DNA from: JBDKFK01 sp039798745
Lineage (GTDB): Bacteria; Patescibacteriota; Microgenomatia; UBA1406; GWC2-37-13
DNA length: 64,000 nucleotides
Direction of reading: 5' to 3'
Assembly (NCBI GenBank): GCA_039798745.1
Contig: JBDKFK010000004.1
Location: 21,266 to 85,265 of the forward strand
Of this stretch, positions 17,481-25,331 are shown piece after piece (within the stretch, counting starts at the first letter, position 1; each line of letters starts with the position of its first letter). The notes below the pieces were generated by a model. That model was not told the DNA's origin. It searched no databases and worked only from the letters and a program-made list of their open reading frames with translations. The translations under genes and the position numbers were made by a program.

Positions 17481-19283
17481 ATGGATAATACCATATTCAA
17501 ACATTTAAATACAAAACAGAAAGATGCAGTGCTTCATGCCGATGGACCGTCAATCATTCTTGCAGGAGCTGGTTCAGGCAAGACGAGGGTACTCATACAT
17601 AAAGTATTGCATCTCATCAATAACAACAAGGTCGCGCCTGACTCAATTCTCATGATTACGTTCACAAACAAGGCTGCAAATGAGATGAAGGAGCGCATTG
17701 CTCATGCGCTCGTTTCACAGAAATATAATGGCATAGGATACGTAGGAACCTTTCATTCTTTCTGTGCTATGGTTCTCCGTCGTCAGTCTCAACATTTGGG
17801 TATAGATAATAAATTTTCTATATACGATGGAGATGACCAGTCTACCGTTATACGCAGAATTCTTAGAGATCTTGATATTAAAAAATTTACTCCTTCATAT
17901 TTTCTTAACAGAATTTCTTCTGCCAAAAATCAACTGATACCGCCCGAAAGATACCTGAGTATATTTGCCGACTACGGCGCTCCTCTGGCATCTCAGGTGT
18001 ATGATCAGTACGAGAAAGATCTTCGTAAAAATAACGCCTTAGATTTTGATGACCTCATCATGAAGACAATCGAAATATTTATAAAAAACCAGCAGGTGCT
18101 CGATATGTATCAGGATAGATATCGGTATATCATGGTTGATGAGTTCCAGGATACAAATGTGGCACAGTACAATCTCGCCAGATTGTTGGGGTCAAAGTAC
18201 AAAAACATTACGGTAGTAGGAGATTTTTCACAGAGTATATATTCATGGCGAGGCGCCGACATCAGAAATCTGGAGAAGTTCAATGAAGATTTCCCGGGAA
18301 CAGCAACATACCATTTAGAGCAGAATTACAGAAGTTCTCAGAAAATTCTTGACTTTGCGTATGACGTAATCTCCAAGAATCAGACACATCCTGTGCTTCA
18401 TCTCTTCACAGAAAATGAATCAGGAAAAGACGTTATTATTAATCAGTCTGAAAATGAACAGGATGAAGCAATCTATGTAGTACGGGAGATAGAAAGTCTG
18501 AAGAATTCTTCCACCCCTTTTTCTTCATTTGCAGTGCTGTATAGAACAAATGCGCAATCCCGTGTGTTGGAAGAAGCATTTCTCCACTACGGAATTCCCT
18601 ATATGCTCATCGGAGGTACAAGATTTTATGAACGTAAGGAGATCAAAGATATTCTTTCATATCTAAGACTATTTATAAATCCAAACGATGAAATTGCCTC
18701 AGAAAGAATAAAGAAGCTGGGTAAGAGAAAATGGGATGCTTTCAGAGCACTGTATCAGGAAATAGGCCTCAGCGAAGCGTATAAGGATATAAGTACTGTG
18801 GAGATTATGGAAAAAATATTTGAGAAAACAGGTTATCTTGAAATGTACGATATCCATGATGAGGAAGATTATGCGCGGTTGGAAAATATAAAAGAACTTA
18901 AGTCAGTAGCTGTTAAGTTTTCTGACATAGTGACGTTTCTTGAGCAGGTGGCACTTGTTGAATCTGAATATTTTGAGGGGGAGAAAAAAGGCGGTGCACG
19001 GGAAGGGGTGCGATTAATGACGCTCCATCAGGCCAAGGGCCTTGAGTTTCCTTTTGTATTTATTGTCGGACTTGAGGAAGGAATACTGCCGCACTCCCGA
19101 TCCGTTGACGATATCTTCGAGCTTGAAGAGGAGAGACGTCTGTTTTATGTTGGTATCACGCGGGCAAGGGAAAAATTATATATTACCTTCACAAAGAGAA
19201 GATTTATCTTCGGGAGAAGAAATGAGGCAATGAGATCGCGTTTTTTGGGTCAGGAGGATAAAGATCCAACCGACATATGGTGA
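17481..19283 (+). CDS. UvrD/PcrA-type superfamily 1 DNA helicase
   Basis: ATP-driven 3'-5' helicase for repair and replication restart. Motifs in order: Q-motif LNTKQKDAVLH, Walker A AGAGSGKTRVLIHK, Ia ITFTNKAANEMKER, II YIMVDEFQDTN, III VGDFSQSIYSWRGAD, IV LEQNYRSS, V LMTLHQAKGLEFPFVFIVGLEEGILPH, VI EEERRLFYVGITRARE. At 600 aa it is about 100 residues shorter than PcrA/UvrD: a reduced 2B region and no C-terminal tail. Confidence 0.92.
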   Translation: MDNTIFKHLNTKQKDAVLHADGPSIILAGAGSGKTRVLIHKVLHLINNNKVAPDSILMITFTNKAANEMKERIAHALVSQKYNGIGYVGTFHSFCAMVLRRQSQHLGIDNKFSIYDGDDQSTVIRRILRDLDIKKFTPSYFLNRISSAKNQLIPPERYLSIFADYGAPLASQVYDQYEKDLRKNNALDFDDLIMKTIEIFIKNQQVLDMYQDRYRYIMVDEFQDTNVAQYNLARLLGSKYKNITVVGDFSQSIYSWRGADIRNLEKFNEDFPGTATYHLEQNYRSSQKILDFAYDVISKNQTHPVLHLFTENESGKDVIINQSENEQDEAIYVVREIESLKNSSTPFSSFAVLYRTNAQSRVLEEAFLHYGIPYMLIGGTRFYERKEIKDILSYLRLFINPNDEIASERIKKLGKRKWDAFRALYQEIGLSEAYKDISTVEIMEKIFEKTGYLEMYDIHDEEDYARLENIKELKSVAVKFSDIVTFLEQVALVESEYFEGEKKGGAREGVRLMTLHQAKGLEFPFVFIVGLEEGILPHSRSVDDIFELEEERRLFYVGITRAREKLYITFTKRRFIFGRRNEAMRSRFLGQEDKDPTDIW

Positions 19284-19345
19284 TGCGTTATGCTATAAAA
19301 AAGAGTATACTCAATGTATTATATTTAAGTTAACTCTTTATCTGT

Positions 19346-20497
19346 ATGAACCATTATAAAGGTTTGATAAGCTTGCTCTTCGTATTTTTTCTTTCATTTT
19401 TTATATTTGTTCGGCCAGCTTCTGCCATTACCTTAAAAGCCGATAAATCAGTTCATATAGAGCAAGATACAGTGGTTGATGGAAGCTTGTTTATAGCAGG
19501 CTCCACTATAACGGTTGACGCAAATATTAATGGTGATGTTATCTGCGCGGGTCAGAATGTAACTCTTAATGGAGATGTAGAGGGTGATATTATCTGTGCG
19601 GCTCAGTCATTGACTATAAACGGACACGTAAATGGTGATATCCGTACTGCGGTCCAGACACTTGAACTAAATAGCGTTGTAGAACATAACGTTTCGCTGT
19701 TTGGGCAAAAAGTAATGGTAAGTCGGGATGCTGTGGTAAGAGGAGAAATGTTTCTGGGATCACAGCAGGCAGTAATCGAAGGTTCAGTTGAGCGTGATGT
19801 AATGGGCGGCGCTGAGACGGTAGATCTACGCGGTCACGTAGGCAAAAATGTAAATCTGGATGTTGATGAGTTGATTGTGCACGAAGGGGCGAGTATATCG
19901 GGTAACCTTACATACACAAGTGACCATAAAGCTCAGATCAATCAGGGAATAGTCGCTGGAAATGTACGACAGGAAATTCCGACCAGACCTGAAAAAAGAG
20001 AAAAATCTCCCCAACAGAAAACAGCGGGGTGGTTGGTTGGTAAGATTCTTGGAATACTATCATTCTCACTGTTAGGCCTGTTGCTCGTATATCTCTGGCC
20101 AAAAAAACTAAAAACTCTCTATGGAGAGATGGTTGATAATAAGGGAAGGTATATGCTGCACGGAGCCGTGGTTATGTTTCTTACGCCGATACTTGCGATC
20201 ATAGTGGCCATTACAGTAATTGGCTTGCCTCTCGCGTTCGTTATAATGCTTCTCTGGTTGGTTGCCCTTGTTGTAAGTAGAGTTCTGGTAGGGTTTGTTG
20301 TAGGGGAGTATATACTGCGTCAATATTCCAAAAAATATAAAGAAAATGTATGGATAATAACGCTCCTTGGGATGACCGTAATCACGCTCGCCTTTGAAAT
20401 ACCATTCCTTGGATGGTTACTATCGCTTGTCGCATTCTGGTGGGGCACAGGAGCTCTTGTCAATATGTTTAAGCCGGGAGAACATAAATCAAAATAA
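19346..20497 (+). CDS. Bactofilin-like polymer-forming protein with membrane domain
   Basis: 383 aa. Signal or membrane segment (SLLFVFFLSFFIFVRPASA), then a right-handed beta-solenoid of short repeats (GSLFIAGSTITVDANINGDV, ICAGQNVTLNGDVEGD, ICAAQSLTINGHVNGD) over ~residues 35-205, resembling bactofilin/polymer-forming cytoskeletal domains. Then about four membrane helices (residues ~225-375). The solenoid is predicted outside the cytoplasm, unlike classical bactofilins. Probably an envelope scaffold. Confidence 0.7.
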   Translation: MNHYKGLISLLFVFFLSFFIFVRPASAITLKADKSVHIEQDTVVDGSLFIAGSTITVDANINGDVICAGQNVTLNGDVEGDIICAAQSLTINGHVNGDIRTAVQTLELNSVVEHNVSLFGQKVMVSRDAVVRGEMFLGSQQAVIEGSVERDVMGGAETVDLRGHVGKNVNLDVDELIVHEGASISGNLTYTSDHKAQINQGIVAGNVRQEIPTRPEKREKSPQQKTAGWLVGKILGILSFSLLGLLLVYLWPKKLKTLYGEMVDNKGRYMLHGAVVMFLTPILAIIVAITVIGLPLAFVIMLLWLVALVVSRVLVGFVVGEYILRQYSKKYKENVWIITLLGMTVITLAFEIPFLGWLLSLVAFWWGTGALVNMFKPGEHKSK

Positions 20498-20529
20498 TTT
20501 GGGTACAACAACCAACAAAATATATAGGT

Positions 20530-20535
20530 TATACT
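20530..20535 (+). promoter_or_regulatory. -10 box (TATACT) of the TspO-like gene
   Basis: TATACT ending 6 nt before the ATG at 20542; predicts initiation at the start codon. Confidence 0.45.
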
Positions 20536-20541
20536 AGCATT

Positions 20542-20940
20542 ATGGCAGACTGGAAAAAGTGGTACGATCATCTTAAAAAACCGAGCTGGACGCCCAAGCC
20601 GGACACTATCAGTACCGTTTGGATGATTCTGTATCCTGTTATTTTTATAAGCTTCGGCATAGTTTTCTATCAGGCTTTTACAGGCGAAATATCGTGGATG
20701 TTAACGGTGCCATTTTTTCTTAATCTCCTCTTTAATATCCTATTTACTCCATTATTCTTTGTGTTTGAAGACGTGTGGTTGGCTACGATAGACATATACC
20801 TTGTACTGTTGACTATAATCTGGGCTATGATCACCATACTTCCGTATAATCCCCCTGTAGCATTCTCACAACTCCCTTACCTGGTCTGGATATGTATTGC
20901 TGCAACTCTGCAGACCTATATCTGGAAAGAGAATAGATAA
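20542..20940 (+). CDS. TspO/MBR family membrane protein
   Basis: 132 aa with five hydrophobic helices. KPSWTPKPDTISTVWMILYPVIFISFGIV matches the TspO first-loop/second-helix signature (KP.W.P....V W..LY...G.), and LLFNILFTPLFFVFEDVWLA the later WN.LFF.....A region. TspO binds porphyrins and other tetrapyrroles; the ligand here is unknown. Confidence 0.82.
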   Translation: MADWKKWYDHLKKPSWTPKPDTISTVWMILYPVIFISFGIVFYQAFTGEISWMLTVPFFLNLLFNILFTPLFFVFEDVWLATIDIYLVLLTIIWAMITILPYNPPVAFSQLPYLVWICIAATLQTYIWKENR

Positions 20941-20947
20941 TTACTGC

Positions 20948-20953
20948 TATAAT
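20948..20953 (+). promoter_or_regulatory. Extended -10 box (TGCTATAAT)
   Basis: Perfect TATAAT with an upstream TGC, ending 10 nt before the ATG at 20964. Confidence 0.5.
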
Positions 20954-20963
20954 AATCTAGCAT

Positions 20964-21326
20964 ATGTTAAATAAACAGTTTAGAAGTATCATAGAACGTT
21001 TGAATACTTTCAGAGATGAACGTGACTGGGATCAGTTTCATCATCCAAAAGATCTTGCTGAGGGGTTGGTTATAGAGGCTGGCGAAGTATTGGAGCATTT
21101 CTTATGGAAAAATAATGTGGAGCTGGAAGAGCATTTCAAAAATAAAGAAAACAAAGCTGAGTTAGCCGCAGAGCTAGCTGATACATTACATTTTATTCTT
21201 CTCCTGGCCGAAAAGTTGCAGATTGATCTTGATGAGGCTACAAAGGCAAAACTTGTAGAAAGTGGTAATAAATATCCTATTGAAAAATCCAAAGGGCGTG
21301 CGGTGAAATATACTAAGCTGACATAG
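20964..21326 (+). CDS. MazG-like nucleotide pyrophosphohydrolase
   Basis: 120 aa all-alpha NTP pyrophosphatase of the RS21-C6/MazG-like group, which removes non-canonical dNTPs. Seen: ERDWDQFHHPKDLAEGLVIEAGEVLEHFLW (EAGEVLE metal-binding helix), AELADTLHFILLLAEKLQIDLDEA (second acidic EELxD-like helix), and a final NKYPIEKSKGRAVKYTKL typical of this subgroup. Single-domain length is normal. Confidence 0.88.
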   Translation: MLNKQFRSIIERLNTFRDERDWDQFHHPKDLAEGLVIEAGEVLEHFLWKNNVELEEHFKNKENKAELAAELADTLHFILLLAEKLQIDLDEATKAKLVESGNKYPIEKSKGRAVKYTKLT

Positions 21327-21392
21327 TCTGTTCCTATACTATTGAGTTGCTCTTCGTAATTAATTATACTGATATTATAGTTTCTTATATTT

Positions 21393-21815
21393 ATGGCAGA
21401 ACAAAAAACGCCCGGATTTCTCGAGCAGTTACAACTAAAAAATAGATTAGAGCAGGTTACAGGAGGCCCTCCAGAAAAATCCAAAGTTGAACAAGCAGTG
21501 GTGGGAGAACAAGGCGAGGCTGAGGGCAAAACTACATTTCAGAAAACGTTGCAGAGAATGCAAGAAATCGCAAACAAAATAATCGCTGATGAGGCAGAAC
21601 AAGCTAAGATTGCCAAGAGAAAAGCTGCTGAGCAACAGAGTGCAGTAAGCGATCAGGTACAGTATGATTCGGTACTTGCAATGATCAATCGATCTCTTGC
21701 AGCTGGAGGGAGAGTTGACGCTGTTACCCCTCAGCCTGCAGCTGCAGATCAAGATAACATAAAGGTTTCTCCGGCAAATCAGGCTTTTCTTGAAGGCCGG
21801 GGACAAATAAAGTAA
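21393..21815 (+). CDS. Hypothetical soluble protein, Gln/Ala/Glu-rich
   Basis: 140 aa, not recognised. Strongly hydrophilic with a likely helical or coiled segment (KTLQRMQEIANKIIADEAEQAKIAKRKAAEQQ) and a flexible C-terminal end. No signal or membrane segment. It sits alone between small genes. Confidence 0.5.
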   Translation: MAEQKTPGFLEQLQLKNRLEQVTGGPPEKSKVEQAVVGEQGEAEGKTTFQKTLQRMQEIANKIIADEAEQAKIAKRKAAEQQSAVSDQVQYDSVLAMINRSLAAGGRVDAVTPQPAAADQDNIKVSPANQAFLEGRGQIK

Positions 21816-21836
21816 ACGGACAGATGCAATAAATGC

Positions 21837-21842
21837 TAGAAT
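21837..21842 (+). promoter_or_regulatory. Extended -10 box (TGCTAGAAT)
   Basis: TAGAAT with upstream TGC, ending 6 nt before the ATG at 21849. Confidence 0.4.
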
Positions 21843-21848
21843 GATAGT

Positions 21849-22553
21849 ATGAACCGACCTTTGTTGTTAGCTACGCTTAGTATTGTTGCTGTGAGCCTTT
21901 TGCTGCCCCTATTCGCTTTTTTTCCTTATCATTATTTATATCTGGAGCACTTGCCCGAGGTAGAGGCGCGCAAGACGTATTTTGGTTACAGCAATGGTGT
22001 TACTGTGGAACATGGATGTCCTCATATCTGTATGCGAGCAAATATTTTGAGCGATATTGATTATGTGGAACTCTATAAAGACAGCATAAAGTTCTTTAGA
22101 ATCGAGTATGACGCGCTTACAAACGATCAAGACGCGGACTATATTCGATATGTATTTACTAACAGCGACGCTTCTACTGTAGTGGTGGATGATTCTGTAG
22201 ATAAACCTTCATGGTGGGGACATCTAAAAACAGGTCAATGGATTCCCTTGCCCGGATCGATAAGTCTGCAGAATAGACATAAGTTTGACCTTCAGATTTT
22301 CTTAAGCCTTACCCAGGTACAAAAGGCCGAACGGATAGGTATAGATGACACCCGCAAATCGAACGGAACGATTGGTATTAAGGTTGAACCGATTCCGGAT
22401 GTATCGTATACCAATCAGTCTAAAGTTATAGGATTTCAACAGAAAATTCCATGGAAAATAACAGCACGAACGGACAAAGGTGTTGTAAATGTAGCTGATG
22501 AAATAGCCATACAGGATTCACATTTTTCCATCGGATCATGGCAAAAAGATTGA
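21849..22553 (+). CDS. Membrane-anchored extracytoplasmic protein, unknown
   Basis: 234 aa. An N-terminal hydrophobic segment (LLLATLSIVAVSLLLPLFAFF) acts as signal anchor; the rest is a beta-rich extracytoplasmic domain with one likely disulfide (HGCPHICMRAN). No known family recognised. Confidence 0.55.
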   Translation: MNRPLLLATLSIVAVSLLLPLFAFFPYHYLYLEHLPEVEARKTYFGYSNGVTVEHGCPHICMRANILSDIDYVELYKDSIKFFRIEYDALTNDQDADYIRYVFTNSDASTVVVDDSVDKPSWWGHLKTGQWIPLPGSISLQNRHKFDLQIFLSLTQVQKAERIGIDDTRKSNGTIGIKVEPIPDVSYTNQSKVIGFQQKIPWKITARTDKGVVNVADEIAIQDSHFSIGSWQKD

Positions 22554-22562
22554 GTAACCTGC

Positions 22563-22568
22563 TATACT
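22563..22568 (+). promoter_or_regulatory. Extended -10 box (TGCTATACT)
   Basis: TATACT with upstream TGC, ending 7 nt before the ATG at 22576. Confidence 0.45.
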
Positions 22569-22575
22569 TCATTCA

Positions 22576-23136
22576 ATGAGGAAATCAGTGGCATTTTTTA
22601 TCTACAATATAGCCATATGTATTACAGTCTTATTATTCTCCGCTGTAGTATCGGAAGCCGCAACCTTACAGTTGAAAAGATCTGGCATGAAAGATATATC
22701 TAAAGGAAGTACGTTTTCGCTACCAGTGACAATTGATACAAAAAATGAATCTATAACCGGCGCGGACGCCATTATATTATATGATCCTGAGATGCTTACA
22801 TTTGTCTCCGCGGATGATGATAAATTTTTCCCTTTTTTTACCTATAAACACGAGTCCGGTTCTATTAGAGCGTCTGGAGTGATAACTGATATAAAAGAAC
22901 TCAAGACCGGGTCGGGAGGTATGACCACTCTCAAGTTTAAGGCGATAAAAAGTGGTCAGACTAAGGTTCAGATATTCTGTGATACTTCAACAAATGATAC
23001 TTCAAAAATAATACTTTCCGATCTTGACGCCACTAATATTATTAACTGTAAAGATATAGACGACCAAACATTACATATCGTTTCTGAAGGTTTTGTTGCT
23101 ACGGTTACCAAATTTCTTTTTGGTTGGTGGAAGTGA
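22576..23136 (+). CDS. Cohesin-type domain secreted protein
   Basis: 186 aa. Signal peptide (FFIYNIAICITVLLFSAVVSEAA), then one cohesin-like beta-sandwich: GSTFSLPVTIDTKNESITGADAIILYDPEMLTF, SGVITDIKELKTGSGGMTTLKFKA. Cohesin domains bind dockerins or act as generic surface modules; no dockerin was recognised here. A short hydrophobic end (FVATVTKFLFGWWK) may contact the membrane. A small membrane protein follows at 23139. Confidence 0.72.
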   Translation: MRKSVAFFIYNIAICITVLLFSAVVSEAATLQLKRSGMKDISKGSTFSLPVTIDTKNESITGADAIILYDPEMLTFVSADDDKFFPFFTYKHESGSIRASGVITDIKELKTGSGGMTTLKFKAIKSGQTKVQIFCDTSTNDTSKIILSDLDATNIINCKDIDDQTLHIVSEGFVATVTKFLFGWWK

Positions 23137-23138
23137 TT

Positions 23139-23330
23139 ATGAAACGTTCATTTATACTCAAACACAGAAAAATTGTAGCCTGGACTCTCGTTTCTACAGG
23201 TGTTATTGTTGCTCTCGTTAAGAGTGACATTGCAAATCTTACAGTATATCGAGCGCTTGATAATTTTTGGCCTTTCTTCCTTACAACGTTGGGGTTTTAT
23301 CTCCTTTGGGCAAAGCACGATAAAACATAA
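23139..23330 (+). CDS. Small two-helix membrane protein
   Basis: 63 aa from MKRSFILKHRK (ATG 23139, 2 nt after the preceding stop; an in-frame start at 23124 would overlap it). Two hydrophobic segments (IVAWTLVSTGVIVALV and NFWPFFLTTLGFYLLWA) resemble the paired-helix DUF5668/LiaF-like membrane module. Function unknown. Confidence 0.55.
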   Translation: MKRSFILKHRKIVAWTLVSTGVIVALVKSDIANLTVYRALDNFWPFFLTTLGFYLLWAKHDKT

Positions 23331-23541
23331 AAAATATGTACTTTTATTAACAAATAGTATATAATTTCTACATACTTATCGTCTTCGGATTCTGCATTCC
23401 GATTGAGTGGTGAGTCGATCATTTACATTAATGAAAGCGCTTCCTATTGCTCCTTTACTATGTAAAAGACGCCAGACTTGAATATGCTCTCTGGATGTGT
23501 TCATGTCCGGCGTCTTTTATAATGAAAGGAGTGCCCCCTCT
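23331..23541 (+). promoter_or_regulatory. Promoter and structured leader of the secreted Ig-like gene
   Basis: A 211-nt gene-free stretch. A TATAAT box lies at 23360-23365. A short ORF starts at 23431 (MKALPIAPLLCKRRQT, stop 23479-23481). A hairpin pairs 23464-23473 with 23509-23518 (10 bp, extended by 3 bp after one mismatch), followed by TTTTAT. The short ORF ends inside the left arm, so translation could influence the hairpin. It may instead be the terminator of the upstream gene. Confidence 0.4.
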
Positions 23542-24315
23542 ATGGTTCTACGCCGAAAACCTGCCGGCCTGTCAATGTGTCTGCTCCTCTTGCTGACAGT
23601 ATTGACGGGAATGACCGCACACCCCGTTCGGGCGCAACAGTTTTCACCAAGCGTTCACCTACAGCCTGCGGGAATCCAATCGGACCCATCAACCGCTTCG
23701 TCGGGAACTATCACCGTTTCATCTCCCTGGGATGGCCAGGCAATATATCTCCCACCCGGACAGAGCACAGCCCTATGGATAACGGGGACTGCCTCTGTGA
23801 GTGATGGTGAGATAGCGGTACAGATCAAGATAGACAACGAAGCAGGTGGTCGCAACGCTGAGGTCGACGCAACCGGAAACTGGAGCTATCAGTGGTCAGT
23901 TCCTGCCGACACGTCGTTAGGCCCTCACACCATTATGGCAACCCTCAACAACGGTTTGGCAGCGGTTGAAGTCCACTTTCGGTTTATCAATACGCCGCCA
24001 GGTGATATTGCTCTGACTGCTCCTCTACCGGGTACAGTATACCGCGTACCTGACAAGGGCAGCATCAATATCCGCGTTACTGGAACTGCCACCTCCAGTA
24101 GCACCCCTATCGGAGTATCCCTATATTTCGATGGGGATCCAACTCCACATCCTGCTAGCATAGTTGGCGATACGTGGAGCTATACCTGGACAGTGAATTC
24201 ATCAACTCGACTCGGTCGTCGTACGATTCGGGTCGTGTTAAACAATGGTGAAGCATATGTGCAGGTAGAGGTACGGCTTGTCCGGCAGCTCTTTATACCT
24301 CTGATAGAGAGATAA
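23542..24315 (+). CDS. Secreted protein with two Ig-like repeats
   Basis: 257 aa from the ATG at 23542, chosen because a Shine-Dalgarno site (GAAAGGAG, 23523-23530) precedes it and a classical signal peptide follows (RRKPAGLSMCLLLLLTVL...VRAQQ). Two similar domains at about residues 55-140 and 150-240 share GPHTIMATLNNG and GRRTIRVVLNNG ends and WSYQW/WSYTW strands. The gene is visibly GC-richer than its neighbours and bounded by hairpins, suggesting recent acquisition. Confidence 0.68.
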   Translation: MVLRRKPAGLSMCLLLLLTVLTGMTAHPVRAQQFSPSVHLQPAGIQSDPSTASSGTITVSSPWDGQAIYLPPGQSTALWITGTASVSDGEIAVQIKIDNEAGGRNAEVDATGNWSYQWSVPADTSLGPHTIMATLNNGLAAVEVHFRFINTPPGDIALTAPLPGTVYRVPDKGSINIRVTGTATSSSTPIGVSLYFDGDPTPHPASIVGDTWSYTWTVNSSTRLGRRTIRVVLNNGEAYVQVEVRLVRQLFIPLIER

Positions 24316-24340
24316 CGGATATCCGAAGCGCTTTCATCGA

Positions 24341-24368
24341 CAGACGCCGAGCTTTAGCTCGGCGTCTG
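24341..24368. terminator. GC-rich hairpin shared by two convergent genes
   Basis: A perfect 13-bp inverted repeat with a 2-nt loop. It follows the Ig-like gene on the plus strand and contains the stop codon and last few codons of the methyltransferase on the minus strand. No long T-tract on either side, so termination efficiency is uncertain. Confidence 0.5.
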
Positions 24369-25325
24369 TCTCACATTCGATCGCAGTTTACGCATTTTTG
24401 CCACAAAAAATCCCTCCATTGTAGCACTGGGAGTTATTCTTAACGTATGTTTCAAATCCTCGCCAAGTTTTTTATGCTTCCATTCGGTAATGCCGGAGGA
24501 AAAGGGTAGTGAAGGCAGATCAACTGAGAGTATTTCTAAATTCCCTTTTTCTTTTGTCATAATCCATTCAATCGCTTCTTCATTTTCTTCGGGAGCAAGC
24601 GTACATGTAGAATATACAATAATGCCTCCTGGTTTTGTAGCGCTTACCGCTGAACGAAGCATCCATTTCTGCTGCTGAGCTAATCGTTTAATCTGCTTTA
24701 GAGACCAGTTGGCATAGGTTGAAGCATCATGTACGTTAAATGTTCCTTCCATACTACATGGCGCATCGAGTAAGGTGCGATCAAAATATTCAATATAATG
24801 CTTCCACGCAACCTCTGCAGGATACGATTTGACGTGAGTATTTGTAATACCATAACGATCAAGGTTTGCCTGAAGTTTGTATAGACGTGTCCTGCTTATG
24901 TCGTTTGCAACTATCTCACCGGTATTTTCCATAAGGGCTGCTATCTGTGTTGTCTTACTTCCCGGTGCTGAGGTAAGGTCAAGGATGCGTTCATTTTTTT
25001 GTGGATCTAGAACAAGTGGTGGGATCATGCTGGAAAGGTTTTGTATATAAAAGTATCCTTTTTCATACTCAGGTAGTTCAGTTAATGTTCTTGCCGATGA
25101 ACCATGCACTATTAACGCATCATTCCACCATGGCACAGGCTCAGCTGTAATCTGTTCACGACGTAGCATAGTCTGGATCTCACTCATTGTTGATTTAATC
25201 GTATTAACACGAAGTGAAACAGGTCGGTTGTAGCTGAATTTTTCGGCTACCTGTTGTTGATCGTGGAGGGAGAGTATTTTTTGAGCACGAGAAAGGAAAT
25301 CTTCAGATATATTGAGATCATTCAT
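24354..25325 (-). CDS. RsmB/NOL1/NSUN-family RNA cytosine-C5 methyltransferase
   Basis: 323 aa SAM-dependent enzyme. SAM site DLTSAPGSKTTQIAALM (motif I), IVANDISRTRL, motif IV LLDAPCSMEGTF with the release cysteine, and motif VI VYSTCTLAPEENEE with the catalytic cysteine. The N-terminal part has the RVN(T) signature (SLRVNTIKS). It lacks the NusB-like domain of RsmB and fits RsmF/YebU- or NSUN-like RNA methyltransferases. It starts 6 nt after the alpha-2-macroglobulin stop. Its last residues lie in the hairpin at 24341-24368. Confidence 0.87.
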   Translation of the reverse strand: MNDLNISEDFLSRAQKILSLHDQQQVAEKFSYNRPVSLRVNTIKSTMSEIQTMLRREQITAEPVPWWNDALIVHGSSARTLTELPEYEKGYFYIQNLSSMIPPLVLDPQKNERILDLTSAPGSKTTQIAALMENTGEIVANDISRTRLYKLQANLDRYGITNTHVKSYPAEVAWKHYIEYFDRTLLDAPCSMEGTFNVHDASTYANWSLKQIKRLAQQQKWMLRSAVSATKPGGIIVYSTCTLAPEENEEAIEWIMTKEKGNLEILSVDLPSLPFSSGITEWKHKKLGEDLKHTLRITPSATMEGFFVAKMRKLRSNVRQTPS

Positions 25326-25331
25326 AATCTA

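Noticed and set aside
23431..24337. Insertion sequence with 13-bp terminal inverted repeats
   Set aside because: No transposase, no target duplication seen, and the core AAGCGCTT is self-complementary, which weakens the inverted-repeat evidence.
24440..24470. TTCAAATCC resembling a tRNA T-loop
   Set aside because: Lies inside the methyltransferase coding frame with no acceptor or anticodon stems around it.
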